A stretch of DNA of 42,851 nucleotides from Candidatus Gastranaerophilales bacterium. Its GTDB lineage: Bacteria; Cyanobacteriota; Vampirovibrionia; Gastranaerophilales; Gastranaerophilaceae. Of the stretch, positions 32,848 through 40,617 are shown piece by piece (position 1 is the stretch's first letter; each line of letters begins with the position of its first letter). The position numbers and the translations under genes were made by a program. The stretch spans positions 1 to 42,851 of the forward strand of contig CALUUH010000017.1 of the NCBI GenBank assembly GCA_944323875.1, in the 5' to 3' direction. The notes beneath the pieces were generated by a model, which was not told the DNA's origin, ran no database searches, and saw nothing but the letters and a program-made list of their open reading frames with translations.

Positions 32848-32867
32848 GGGCTTTGGCCTTAGTTGGA
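32839..32867. repeat. Perfect 11-bp hairpin over the prepilin stop codon
   Basis: TCCAACTAAGG (32839-32849) pairs with CCTTAGTTGGA (32857-32867) around a 7-base loop. It covers the TAA and lacks a T-run, so it is not a simple terminator. Comparable dyads lie just after variable regions in diversity-generating retroelements. Confidence 0.6.
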
Positions 32868-32868
32868 C

Positions 32869-32892
32869 GTGACTAAGTGACTAGGTGATTAA
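32869..32892. repeat. Octamer tandem repeat GTGACTAA/GTGACTAG/GTGATTAA
   Basis: Three head-to-tail 8-base units differ at two positions. They lie between the prepilin 3' hairpin and the terminator at 32902, the same position as the repeats at 16777 and 34302. Confidence 0.75.
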
Positions 32893-32901
32893 GTTTCGTA
32901 G

Positions 32902-32929
32902 GGTGCGTCGTTTGACGCACCGCTTTTTT
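32902..32929 (+). terminator. Intrinsic terminator of the prepilin gene
   Basis: GGTGCGTC (32902-32909) pairs with GACGCACC (32914-32921) around GTTT. GC and a six-T run follow. The GTAGGGTGCGTC...GACGCACC form looks like a dispersed repeat used as a terminator. Apart from promoter-like AT-rich sequence, nothing is seen from here to 33074. Confidence 0.85.
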
Positions 32930-33074
32930 ATAGGATTAAACTGGGAAGCTAGTACTTTTACTATTATTACAATATGTTACGTTATAAGAATCTTTCAGGC
33001 AAATTTTTCCTTTCTCTTGTTTTATTTAATTTATATTGCAAGTGTAGGTTTTCAAAATAAAAAGGAAGTGTGTT

Positions 33075-33497
33075 ATGGAAGTTCAGACAGTGGGTTCTCA
33101 AAATCAGGTACAGTCAAATAAGTCAAAAAATAAGCTCGGGTGGCAAATTGCAGGTACTGCAATCGGTGTTGCAGGCGGGGCTTATGGTGGTTATGCTCTT
33201 GGCGGTCATTTGATGAAAGATGAACTCGCTTTAGCCACAAAAAACACTGATCCAAATGTTATAAAAGAAACTTTGCGTAAGGCTGCTCCGGATCTGTCAG
33301 CCGAAGTTTTTGAGGATTACTGGAAAAAGAATGCAGACCAATTGGCTGAAAAGGCTCAACATACACTTAAAGAAGTTACTAAATTAGTTAAAAAGATTAA
33401 AATCAATGCGGCAGTAATGGGCGCAGCTGTAGGCGGCTTGATAGTCCTTGGCGGCAATGCACTGATAAATAAATTAAATAATAAAAAGGCGGCTTAA
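33075..33497 (+). CDS. Small glycine-zipper membrane protein
   Basis: The 140-aa product has two glycine-rich membrane segments, near residues 27-46 (AGTAIGVAGGAYGGYALGG) and 113-130 (VMGAAVGGLIVLGG), flanking a soluble helical region rich in Lys and Glu. Glycine zippers promote helix packing or membrane insertion. No family or function is recognised. AAGGAAG precedes the ATG. Its stop codon lies within a terminator hairpin, and the second HEPN/MNT module converges on it. Confidence 0.7.
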   Translation: MEVQTVGSQNQVQSNKSKNKLGWQIAGTAIGVAGGAYGGYALGGHLMKDELALATKNTDPNVIKETLRKAAPDLSAEVFEDYWKKNADQLAEKAQHTLKEVTKLVKKIKINAAVMGAAVGGLIVLGGNALINKLNNKKAA

Positions 33498-33511
33498 TCA
33501 ACCGCCTTTTT
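33483..33511. terminator. Bidirectional intrinsic terminator
   Basis: AAAAAGGCGG (33483-33492) pairs with CCGCCTTTTT (33502-33511). The loop contains the stop codon of the glycine-zipper gene. The A-run and T-run on opposite arms serve both this gene and the convergent toxin-antitoxin operon. Confidence 0.88.
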
Positions 33512-33519
33512 GGTAAATA

Positions 33520-33828
33520 TTATTCTCGCTCGTAGAATATTTTTCCAAGAGTTTGTATATTATATTTAAGTTTTTCATTAGTGATCGAGGCAAAACTTAA
33601 TAGGTCAAACATATAAGGTGTAGGCAGTTCGTCAAGTTCAGCCGCGAGATGCCGAATAAACGGGAAATCTATATCTTTACCTATCAGTGCAAAATCAATA
33701 TCTGACGATTTTTTGTGTGTATTGTCGGCTCTTGAGCCGAATATTATAACTTTTTCAATATTATTGTATTTTTTAAAGCACTTTTGTACAAGTATAATAG
33801 TATTTTCATCCAATCCAAATTTACTCAT
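33520..33828 (-). CDS. MNT-type nucleotidyltransferase antitoxin, module 2
   Basis: The 102-aa protein has GSX10DXD at exactly the same residues as module 1 (G31-S32, D43-I-D45). It is clearly paralogous in LDELPTPYMFD and KVIIFGSRA, but diverged elsewhere. By family analogy it AMPylates and neutralises the HEPN partner. Its ATG overlaps the partner gene by eight bases (ATGAGTAA), as in module 1. The C-terminus approaches the bidirectional terminator. Confidence 0.87.
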   Translation of the reverse strand: MSKFGLDENTIILVQKCFKKYNNIEKVIIFGSRADNTHKKSSDIDFALIGKDIDFPFIRHLAAELDELPTPYMFDLLSFASITNEKLKYNIQTLGKIFYERE

Positions 33829-34228
33829 TAAATTTTCCTGTAAAGATAGTGTCTAATTCTTTTAGTGCCGGCATGAATTTGTTAGTAATTTCATCAGCCA
33901 GAGATTTTGCAAAACTTTCATTGTAGGTATGCGAAGTTTTGTTTCTTGCTTCCATCATATCAATCCATATTTGCCCGTCGGGGATTAAATTTCTCAGAAA
34001 AGCGGTTTTAATGGTTTGACGCGGTGTATCTGTTTTTATACCTTCATACTCCAGATAATCTTTCATTGTTTTCCAGGCTAGCTCAAATACTATTTCAAAT
34101 GCCTGAATAAGCGCCATTGTGTATATTTTATTTAATCCGTTTTGCTGTATACAATCATAGGTTTCATTGATATTTACGAGTGCTAATTGAAAATTTTCAA
34201 ATCTTTCGTGCCATCTGATTTTTTGCAT
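33821..34228 (-). CDS. HEPN-type toxin (HI0074/HepT-like), module 2
   Basis: The 135-aa helical protein carries RX4HXY as R95-NKTS-H100-T-Y102 and the block LIPDGQIWIDMMEARN. It resembles the module 1 toxin over its whole length, with many substitutions, so the two modules are old paralogs or separate arrivals. AAGGAG precedes the ATG at 34228. It is the first gene of a two-gene minus-strand operon. Confidence 0.85.
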   Translation of the reverse strand: MQKIRWHERFENFQLALVNINETYDCIQQNGLNKIYTMALIQAFEIVFELAWKTMKDYLEYEGIKTDTPRQTIKTAFLRNLIPDGQIWIDMMEARNKTSHTYNESFAKSLADEITNKFMPALKELDTIFTGKFNE

Positions 34229-34258
34229 AGATACTCCTTACAGGTATATTATAACATA

Positions 34259-34293
34259 AATAAGGCAATGCAAAATTTTCGCATTGCCTTATT
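34259..34293. terminator. Intrinsic terminator after pepA
   Basis: AATAAGGCAATGC (34259-34271) is perfectly complementary to GCATTGCCTTATT (34281-34293) around a 9-base loop. The A/T tails suit termination in both directions. It separates pepA from the toxin-antitoxin operon downstream of it. Confidence 0.88.
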
Positions 34294-34301
34294 TTGTAAC
34301 A

Positions 34302-34336
34302 ACAGTTCACTGTTCACCATTCACAGTTCACAGCTT
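34302..34336. repeat. Degenerate heptamer tandem repeat (ACNNTTC)
   Basis: ACAGTTC, ACTGTTC, ACCATTC, ACAGTTC and then a diverged ACAGCTT run in strict 7-base register. The last unit enters the 3' end of pepA. The position between a gene end and its terminator matches the repeat at 16777-16804. Confidence 0.75.
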
Positions 34337-35725
34337 TATATAATTCAACAGGGTTCTGACGCCGGCACCGGTTGCTCCGGCAATGAGTTCTTTTTGCGGC
34401 TTTTCAAGGTACGCAGTACCTGCAATATCTATGTGCGCCCATTTTACATCTTTTACAAATTCCTGTAAAAATATTCCGGCAGTTGATGCGCCGCCGTATC
34501 TTGAACCTGTGTTTTTCATATCTGCGATGTCTGATTTGAGGCTGTCTTTGTATTCTTTGAACATAGGCAGTTCCCAAAATCTTTCGCCTGAGGATTTTGC
34601 TGTTTCGATTAAGCGGGATATCATATCCTCGTTATTGCCCATGATTCCTGCTGCGTGAGTGCCGAGTGCAACCATGCAGGCACCTGTTAATGTCGCAATA
34701 TCAATTACTTCATCAACGCCGAGTTCACAGGCAAAACACAAAGCATCCGCAAGTGTCAAACGTCCTTCCGCATCTGTATTGTCAACTTCAATGGTTTTGC
34801 CGTTTTTAGCTGTCAGAATGTCACCCGGTTTGTATGAAGACCCTGACGGCATGTTTTCACAGGCTGCAATAATTCCGTGGACTTCCATATCAGGTTTTAA
34901 TTTGTTCAGTGCATGCATTACGGCAAGAACGCAAGCTGCACCTGACATATCGTCTTTCATTGTCAGCATAGAAGCCGGAGGTTTGATGTCAAGTCCGCCT
35001 GAGTCAAAACAGATGCCTTTTCCGATAATTGCAATTTTCTTTTTAGGATTTTTGCCGGTGTATTTCATGTGGATGAATTTTGGCGGTTGAATACTACCTT
35101 GCGCAACGGCAAGATACGCCCCCATTCCCATTCTTTCTATCGCATCTTTGTCGTAGACTTCGGTTGTAACATCTTCCAAATGCCGGGCTATTTCCGCGAG
35201 CTTTGAAGGTGTTGCGTATTGAGCCGGTTCATTGGCAAGATCACGGGCAAATTTCATTGCTTCACCAAATATTATTCCTTCATCTACTGACTCTTGAGAA
35301 AGAGCGCCAAAGGTTATTTCATCAAGATGATGAGGTTTTTCTGATTTATATTTGTCGAAAGCGTAATCTGCAATTAGTGCGCCGATAGCTGCTGATTTTC
35401 CGTAATCACTGTTTATATCTAAGTCAAAGCAAGCTTTTTTTGCTTTGATTTGCTGTAATTTTTTAACAGCTTTTGCAACGGCTTCGCAAACCTTATTCCC
35501 GTCTAATTCTTCTTTTTTACCAAGACCGACAATCAGAATTTTATCGGCCGGAATTTTACCATATGTGTGCAAAAGATAAGTTTGACCGAATTTTCCGTCA
35601 AAGCCGTCTTTGTCTACAGCATAAGTATTTGCAAGTTCCTGTGATGTTTTTTCGCCTTCAAACTGGCTGATTACAAGAACTTCTGTCTGCTGTTCTTGTA
35701 CGTTTTGTGAAACTTTTATTTCCAT
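34328..35725 (-). CDS. pepA: Leucyl aminopeptidase (M17, PepA)
   Basis: The 465-aa protein has the M17 catalytic domain in its C-terminal two thirds. It includes the metal-binding IGKGICFDSGGLDIKP, MKDDMSGAACVLAV, and the hallmark NTDAEGRLTLADAL. The N-terminal domain is smaller and variable, as usual. It forms hexamers and removes N-terminal residues, especially leucine, with two metal ions in the cytosol. It is monocistronic with an AGGAGA SD. Its final codons lie in a tandem repeat. Confidence 0.95.
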   Translation of the reverse strand: MEIKVSQNVQEQQTEVLVISQFEGEKTSQELANTYAVDKDGFDGKFGQTYLLHTYGKIPADKILIVGLGKKEELDGNKVCEAVAKAVKKLQQIKAKKACFDLDINSDYGKSAAIGALIADYAFDKYKSEKPHHLDEITFGALSQESVDEGIIFGEAMKFARDLANEPAQYATPSKLAEIARHLEDVTTEVYDKDAIERMGMGAYLAVAQGSIQPPKFIHMKYTGKNPKKKIAIIGKGICFDSGGLDIKPPASMLTMKDDMSGAACVLAVMHALNKLKPDMEVHGIIAACENMPSGSSYKPGDILTAKNGKTIEVDNTDAEGRLTLADALCFACELGVDEVIDIATLTGACMVALGTHAAGIMGNNEDMISRLIETAKSSGERFWELPMFKEYKDSLKSDIADMKNTGSRYGGASTAGIFLQEFVKDVKWAHIDIAGTAYLEKPQKELIAGATGAGVRTLLNYIKL

Positions 35726-35876
35726 TTTCTCTCTCCTTTTACCTCTTTATTATAGCACTTTTGTCAATAGTTGTAAATTGTAATTTTTATGTATCAAAAT
35801 CTTAATTGCTACTATACAAAAATTCATTTATATGCTATGCTATTTACAAATGTAGTAGGTAAATATTTTTGGATAT

Positions 35877-35952
35877 ATATGCAATAAAGAAAAATATTTA
35901 AAAAGAGCTTTGAATATACTCGATAGGTTAAATGTATCGAGCTATTGCATAT
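35877..35952 (+). promoter_or_regulatory. Structured 5' leader of the RNase Y gene
   Basis: ATATGCAATA (35877-35886) pairs with TATTGCATAT (35943-35952), closing a 76-base element. Inside it, CTCGATA (35919-35925) pairs with TATCGAG (35935-35941) around a 9-base loop. All stems are perfect. The element ends 36 bases before the ATG of rny. It could be an autoregulatory or ligand-sensing leader. It does not match a riboswitch class I recognise. Confidence 0.5.
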
Positions 35953-35988
35953 TATTAAAAAATAGAAAAGGATAAGGTAAAAAACTTT

Positions 35989-37509
35989 ATGGACTTTTTA
36001 TTGATTATCGCGATTATTGTGGTAATAGCTTTGATCGCAATGCTGTATGTCCAGCAATCCAAAATGAAAAACGTGCTTACAAGCACAGAAAAAGACCGTT
36101 TGGCTCTGGAGGAGAAAGAAAAAATCCTTTTAAAAGAAGCAAAAATCAAAGCAATCGAGGAGCTTCAGGATGACAGAGAAAAACTGAACGAAGAAGAAAG
36201 AGAACGCAGGCAGGAGCTTGCAAGATTGGAACAAAAACTCGCAAAACGCGAAGATATGCTTGAAGATAAAATTCAGGAATATACTGACAAAGATCTTCAA
36301 GTTCAGCGTAAACTTGATGAACTTCTTGAAAAAGAAGATTATCTTGCAGAAATAGTTCAAAAACAAACAACCGAATTGGAAAGAATTTCCGGCATGTCCG
36401 CAGAGGATGCAAAAAACATGCTCTTAGACCAGTTAAAACACGACCTTGCGCAGGAGCAACTGCAGCTTATCAGAGAAAATGAAGCTAAAATAAAAGAATC
36501 CGCGCTGGAAAAATCTAAAGAAATTCTTTCAACAACAATGCAAAGATGTATGATAGAGCAGGTGGTAGAAACAACGGTTTCCGTTGTGGCTCTGCCTAAT
36601 GACGATATGAAAGGCCGTATAATCGGACGTGAAGGACGTAACATACGTGCGCTGGAAACCCTTACCGGTGTTGATTTAATCATTGATGATACTCCGGAAG
36701 CCGTTGTATTATCAAGTTTTGACCCTGTAAGACGTGAAATAGCAAAACTTGCACTTGAAAAATTAATCGTTGACGGCCGTATTCACCCTGTCCGTATTGA
36801 AGAAATGGTTGAAAAAGCCCGTGAAGAAATTGAAAGAAAAATATGGGATGAAGGTGAAAGCGCCGCTGTTGATATGGGTATAATGGGACTTAACAAAGAG
36901 TTGATAAAAACTCTCGGCCGCCTGTACTATAGAACAAGTTACGGTCAAAATGTTTTGAAGCACTCACTGGAAGTCGGTCATATTGCAGGCATGCTGGCTG
37001 CTGAACTGGGCGCAAATGTAGCTGTTGCAAAACGCGCAGGACTTTTGCACGATATCGGTAAGGCTGTTGATCAGACTCAGGAAGGCACTCATATTCAACT
37101 CGGTGTTGAGCTTGCTCTGAGATACGGTGAAAAACCGGAAGTAATTCATGCAATAGAAGCGCACCATGATGACGTTGTGGCAAACACTATTGAGGCTGTT
37201 CTTGTAAAAGTTGCCGATGCAATTTCTGCAGGACGTCCGGGCGCAAGACGCGACACCCTTGAAATTTACATCAAGCGCCTGCAAAAGATTGAAGAAATCG
37301 TCAACAGTTATGAAGGCATCAAGCAGTCATTCGCTGTTCAGGCCGGACGTGAAGTCCGCATTATTGTTGAGGCTGAAAAGTTTGACGATCTTGCTTCTCA
37401 AAAGCTGGCGCGCGATATTGCAAAACGTATTGAAGATGAACTGGATTATCCGGGACAAATTCGCGTTACTGTAGTCAGAGAATTCAGAGCAACTGAAATC
37501 GCTAAGTAA
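35989..37509 (+). CDS. rny: Ribonuclease Y
   Basis: The 506-aa protein shows all RNase Y parts in order: an N-terminal membrane helix (about 3-22), a long coiled coil (about 30-190), a KH RNA-binding domain with [15 protein letters not shown] near residue 210, and an HD domain with LLHDIGK (H354-D355). It is a membrane-bound endonuclease that starts mRNA decay. The AAGGATAAGG region provides the SD. The next gene is ymdB, the order known from Bacillus. Confidence 0.95.
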   Translation: MDFLLIIAIIVVIALIAMLYVQQSKMKNVLTSTEKDRLALEEKEKILLKEAKIKAIEELQDDREKLNEEERERRQELARLEQKLAKREDMLEDKIQEYTDKDLQVQRKLDELLEKEDYLAEIVQKQTTELERISGMSAEDAKNMLLDQLKHDLAQEQLQLIRENEAKIKESALEKSKEILSTTMQRCMIEQVVETTVSVVALPNDDMKGRIIGREGRNIRALETLTGVDLIIDDTPEAVVLSSFDPVRREIAKLALEKLIVDGRIHPVRIEEMVEKAREEIERKIWDEGESAAVDMGIMGLNKELIKTLGRLYYRTSYGQNVLKHSLEVGHIAGMLAAELGANVAVAKRAGLLHDIGKAVDQTQEGTHIQLGVELALRYGEKPEVIHAIEAHHDDVVANTIEAVLVKVADAISAGRPGARRDTLEIYIKRLQKIEEIVNSYEGIKQSFAVQAGREVRIIVEAEKFDDLASQKLARDIAKRIEDELDYPGQIRVTVVREFRATEIAK

Positions 37510-37519
37510 AATAAAATTA

Positions 37520-37549
37520 TGTGAGCGGTATTTTAAAATACTGCTCACA
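37520..37549. terminator. Hairpin between rny and ymdB
   Basis: The sequence from TGTGAGC to GCTCACA is self-complementary for 15 bp with one G-U pair, followed by ATTTTAC. The T-run is weak, so it may be a partial attenuator or an mRNA-processing or stability element inside the operon rather than a full stop. Confidence 0.6.
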
Positions 37550-37572
37550 ATTTTACAAAAGGAATAAGAAAA

Positions 37573-38424
37573 ATGTCAGGTGATGAAACATTAAAAATAT
37601 TATTTTTCGGAGATTTGGTCGGTAAACCCGGACGCTATGCGGTCAGGGATTTTTTGGCTGATCCGAAAGCTTTTATCCCTGATGCCGATTATGATTTTGA
37701 TAATGTTTTCTGTATTGCCAATGTTGAAAACGCATCCCACGGGTTTGGATTGACTGATAAAAATTACCACGATATTGAGTCTTACGGAATTGACTGTATG
37801 ACGTCAGGCAACCATATCTGGGATAAAAAAGAGATTTTTAACTATATTGATAAAGCTGACAAGCTTGTCCGTCCTTTTAATTATCCGCCGGAAACAAAAG
37901 GCGCGGGAAGTCGTATTTTTGAGTTTAACGGTATAAAAATAGGCGTGATAAATGCACTGGGGCGCGTATTTATGGCTCCTGTTGATTCACCATGGCAGGG
38001 TGTATTGGATGAAATAAAACGATTAAAAGAAATCACCCCTGTTGTAATAGTAGATTTTCATGCAGAAGCAACCGCTGAAAAAATATGTTTTGCCCGTCAC
38101 TGTGCGGAACTCGGTGTCAGCGCTTTTTTCGGTACGCATACTCATGTGCAGACCGCTGATGAACAGATTTTAAACGGAATGGCATATATTACGGACGCCG
38201 GTTTTTGCGGCGCTTATGAAAGTGTTATCGGAATGGATTACGCCACTTCTTTAACAAGATTTACAACCTGCGTGCCTGAACGTTACGATGTAGCAGACAG
38301 CTCTGTTACCCAGTTAAATGCTGTTGAAGTTGATATTAATCCTTCCGTGGGGCAAGCTGTTGCTATAAAAAGAGTTTTTTGTTTTATAGATAAGAATGAT
38401 AAGGAAGAAAGGCATGAAGAGTGA
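37573..38424 (+). CDS. ymdB: YmdB-family metallophosphodiesterase
   Basis: The 283-aa protein fits the TIGR00282/YmdB family, with FFGDLVGKPGR, CIANVENASHGFGLT, MTSGNHIWDKKEI, VDFHAEATAEK and GTHTHVQTADEQIL, which hold two metals. Characterised members hydrolyse cyclic nucleotides such as 2',3'-cAMP, a product of RNA breakdown. A tight location behind rny supports a joint role in RNA turnover. AAAGGAA precedes the ATG. It overlaps the next gene by 11 bases. Confidence 0.92.
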   Translation: MSGDETLKILFFGDLVGKPGRYAVRDFLADPKAFIPDADYDFDNVFCIANVENASHGFGLTDKNYHDIESYGIDCMTSGNHIWDKKEIFNYIDKADKLVRPFNYPPETKGAGSRIFEFNGIKIGVINALGRVFMAPVDSPWQGVLDEIKRLKEITPVVIVDFHAEATAEKICFARHCAELGVSAFFGTHTHVQTADEQILNGMAYITDAGFCGAYESVIGMDYATSLTRFTTCVPERYDVADSSVTQLNAVEVDINPSVGQAVAIKRVFCFIDKNDKEERHEE

Positions 38425-39268
38425 TTTACACATCCATACGCTGTATTCTGACGGTGTATTCTCGCCGGAAAAAATAGTGGATACTGCAATTGATGTCGGG
38501 CTGCAAGCCATTGCCCTGACAGATCACGACAATATTCTGTCGTATCAGGTCGCGAAAGACTATATGAAAAAAGCAAATCTTGAAGATAAATTAGAAGTAA
38601 TTCAAGGTATTGAGGTTAACACTTTATATAAAAATTATGAAGTACATATTCTCGGATACTTTATGGATACGGAAAACGATGATTTTCAGGAACTGTTAAG
38701 ACTGCAGCAGCAGGCCAGAATAAATCAAACCAAAGAAATAATAGCTTTGCTTGCTAAAAAAGAAGGCATAAAGATAAAATTTGAAGATATCAAAAAACAG
38801 GTTGCAGAAGGCGGAAGCATAGGGCGTCCGCATATTGCTAAAGCAATAACCAATGCCGGAGGCACAGGAAGTGTTATAGAAGCATACTCAAAATATATTC
38901 ATGACGACTCACCTGTGTATGTTGCAAGAAAAACTGTTTCTCCGCAAGATGCTGTGGAGGTTATTTATGAAGCAGGCGGTGTACCTGTTATTGCGCATCC
39001 GCACGATATTGACATTGCAGAAGAATTAATTAAAGATTTAATGAATTACGGTCTGAGAGGAATTGAAGCCTATCACAGAAAACATTCTCCGGCCTGCGTT
39101 GAATATTTTTCTTCAATGGCTGAGAGATTGGGCTTGATTGTAACAGGCGGCTCTGATTTCCACGCTCCGAATATAATGAACGGGCAGGTTATCTTAGGTA
39201 AAAACTTTGTACCGGAATGGATTTATGATCAGTTAATAAAAGAAAAAAAACGAATTGATATGGCGTAA
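38414..39268 (+). CDS. PHP-domain phosphoesterase (YciV/RNase AM-like)
   Basis: The 284-aa protein has the full YciV/TrpH architecture: SDLHIHTLYSDG, LTDHDN, GIEVNT, an inserted domain with GRPHIAKAI near residue 140, VIAHPHD and TGGSDFHAPN. Family members are 3',5'-nucleotide bisphosphatases or 5'-3' exoribonucleases. The ATG at 38414 follows AGAAAGG within the end of ymdB, implying coupled translation. Third gene of the RNA-turnover operon. Confidence 0.88.
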   Translation: MKSDLHIHTLYSDGVFSPEKIVDTAIDVGLQAIALTDHDNILSYQVAKDYMKKANLEDKLEVIQGIEVNTLYKNYEVHILGYFMDTENDDFQELLRLQQQARINQTKEIIALLAKKEGIKIKFEDIKKQVAEGGSIGRPHIAKAITNAGGTGSVIEAYSKYIHDDSPVYVARKTVSPQDAVEVIYEAGGVPVIAHPHDIDIAEELIKDLMNYGLRGIEAYHRKHSPACVEYFSSMAERLGLIVTGGSDFHAPNIMNGQVILGKNFVPEWIYDQLIKEKKRIDMA

Positions 39269-39270
39269 TT

Positions 39271-39912
39271 ATGGCGAAAAATAAGTTTTGGAAAACAGAA
39301 TATTCAATAACATTGTTAGTGCTTTTTGCAGTAATAATGCTTTTTATGCCAATGTCTATCCAAAATAAAACTCAGGCGCTCTATATTTCACGCTGGAATG
39401 AGCGCTATAACCGGCTGGATTACATGTTTTCTGTTATAAATACTCATATCTCCGATGATATCATAAAGAGTTACAAAGAAGCAAAAACTTCCGCGCAAAA
39501 GGAAAAGTTTCTTCTGGCTTTGATAAAACCTTATTTGCGTATTGATACAGAAAAAAATCCGCCTAAACGTTATAAACCGCGTTACATGAATAATGCGAAA
39601 GTATATAAAGGTCAAACTTATTATTTTGATGAATTTTATTTTGCCGAAAAAAATTCAATAATCGGGATAAAAGATGTAAAAAAGGTTCATCCAAACGATC
39701 CGATATTCCTTTTGATGTTTGATATAAACGGTCTTTTGCCGCCAAACCGCTGGGGCAAAGATATTTTTGGCGTAAATATATATGATGACGGCAAAATAGA
39801 TGCTTTTGGCAGTGATTTACCAATGGAGAAACTTAAACAGGACTGTTCTCTGGAAGGTACAGGACTAAGCTGTTCATATTATTACAAGATAGGCGGAGGA
39901 TTTGATGAGTAG
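39271..39912 (+). CDS. Membrane-anchored pilin-like protein
   Basis: The 213-aa product has one N-terminal membrane helix (about 12-32, SITLLVLFAVIMLFMPMS), then an extracytoplasmic domain. The segment FDINGLLPPNRWGKDIFGVN and a Cys pair near the C-terminus resemble the globular end of this lineage's prepilins. The canonical prepilin cleavage motif is lacking, so it is a degenerate pseudopilin or an unrelated membrane protein. It starts two bases after the PHP gene and overlaps the LOG gene by eight bases, so it is part of the operon. Confidence 0.65.
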   Translation: MAKNKFWKTEYSITLLVLFAVIMLFMPMSIQNKTQALYISRWNERYNRLDYMFSVINTHISDDIIKSYKEAKTSAQKEKFLLALIKPYLRIDTEKNPPKRYKPRYMNNAKVYKGQTYYFDEFYFAEKNSIIGIKDVKKVHPNDPIFLLMFDINGLLPPNRWGKDIFGVNIYDDGKIDAFGSDLPMEKLKQDCSLEGTGLSCSYYYKIGGGFDE

Positions 39913-40498
39913 CATTAAAAACGTATGCGTATTTGCTTCATCCTGCGATTATCTGGACAAATCATATTATTCGGCGGCTGCAGAATTGGGAGAATTGCTA
40001 GCCAAAAACAATATGAATATGGTATATGGCGGAAGTTCACTTGGTATGATGTGGGCTTGTGCTTCTAAGGTTAAAGAGAACGGCGGCAAAATATTCGGAG
40101 TGATGCCTGAAAGACTTTACAATATGGGAGTTTCAACGGATGAATGTGTAGAACTTACCGTAACTCCCTGTATGCGCACGCGTAAAGCAAAAATGGATGA
40201 AATGTCTGACGCTGTTGTTGCTTTAGCCGGCGGATTCGGGACACTGGAAGAATTATCCGAAATGATTGTGCAAAAACAACTAGGATATAACAGTAAGGCA
40301 ATTGTTATTCTTAATACAAATGGTTTTTATGATAATCTTTTGAATTTTTTTGATGATATTTGTAAAAAGAATTTTGCAAAAGTTGACGCCGGAGGGCTTT
40401 ACTATGTAGCTGACACTCCGCAAGAAGCAATAGAATATTTGAAAAATTACAAATGTGAATTTAGAGCACTTACGCGGGAAGATTTATACACACGTTAG
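39905..40498 (+). CDS. LOG-family phosphoribohydrolase
   Basis: The 197-aa protein is a LOG/TIGR00730 Rossmann-like enzyme. It has VFASSCDYLDKSYY, YGGSSLGMMWACAS, GVMPERLY, and the active-site block MRTRKAKMDEMSD followed by ALAGGFGTLEEL. The usual PGGxGTxxE is AGGFGTLEE here, a proline-to-alanine change. Family members release the base from nucleoside 5'-monophosphates. GGAGG supports the ATG at 39905. It overlaps the upstream pilin-like gene and ends the operon. Confidence 0.9.
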   Translation: MSSIKNVCVFASSCDYLDKSYYSAAAELGELLAKNNMNMVYGGSSLGMMWACASKVKENGGKIFGVMPERLYNMGVSTDECVELTVTPCMRTRKAKMDEMSDAVVALAGGFGTLEELSEMIVQKQLGYNSKAIVILNTNGFYDNLLNFFDDICKKNFAKVDAGGLYYVADTPQEAIEYLKNYKCEFRALTREDLYTR

Positions 40499-40563
40499 CC
40501 GTTCAATGTTTTTACGAATTTATAAATCAATCGTGTTAAATCTTCATCTTCATTAATTAACTC

Positions 40564-40594
40564 ATAGGCGGCCGCTTGAAAAGCGGCCGCCTAT
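40564..40594. terminator. Very GC-rich bidirectional terminator
   Basis: ATAGGCGGCCGCTT (40564-40577) pairs perfectly with AAGCGGCCGCCTAT (40581-40594) around GAA. Each arm contains GCGGCCGC. It separates the convergent LOG-family and apt genes. The stem is exceptionally GC-rich for this chromosome. Confidence 0.85.
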
Positions 40595-40617
40595 AATATT
40601 TCTTTATAAATTTCCAA

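Noticed and set aside
27819-34228. A composite transposon or prophage bounded by the two toxin-antitoxin modules
   Set aside because: No transposase, integrase, terminal repeat or attachment-site duplication was seen, and several enclosed genes look like ordinary metabolism.
34328-35725. Long plus-strand frames antisense to pepA (for example 34659-35090)
   Set aside because: They lie fully within a well-conserved enzyme gene, lack start signals and encode no recognisable domain.
40564-40594. Paired GCGGCCGC sequences as cloning-vector or linker contamination
   Set aside because: They form the two arms of a natural terminator stem between convergent genes, and flanking sequence is continuous chromosome.
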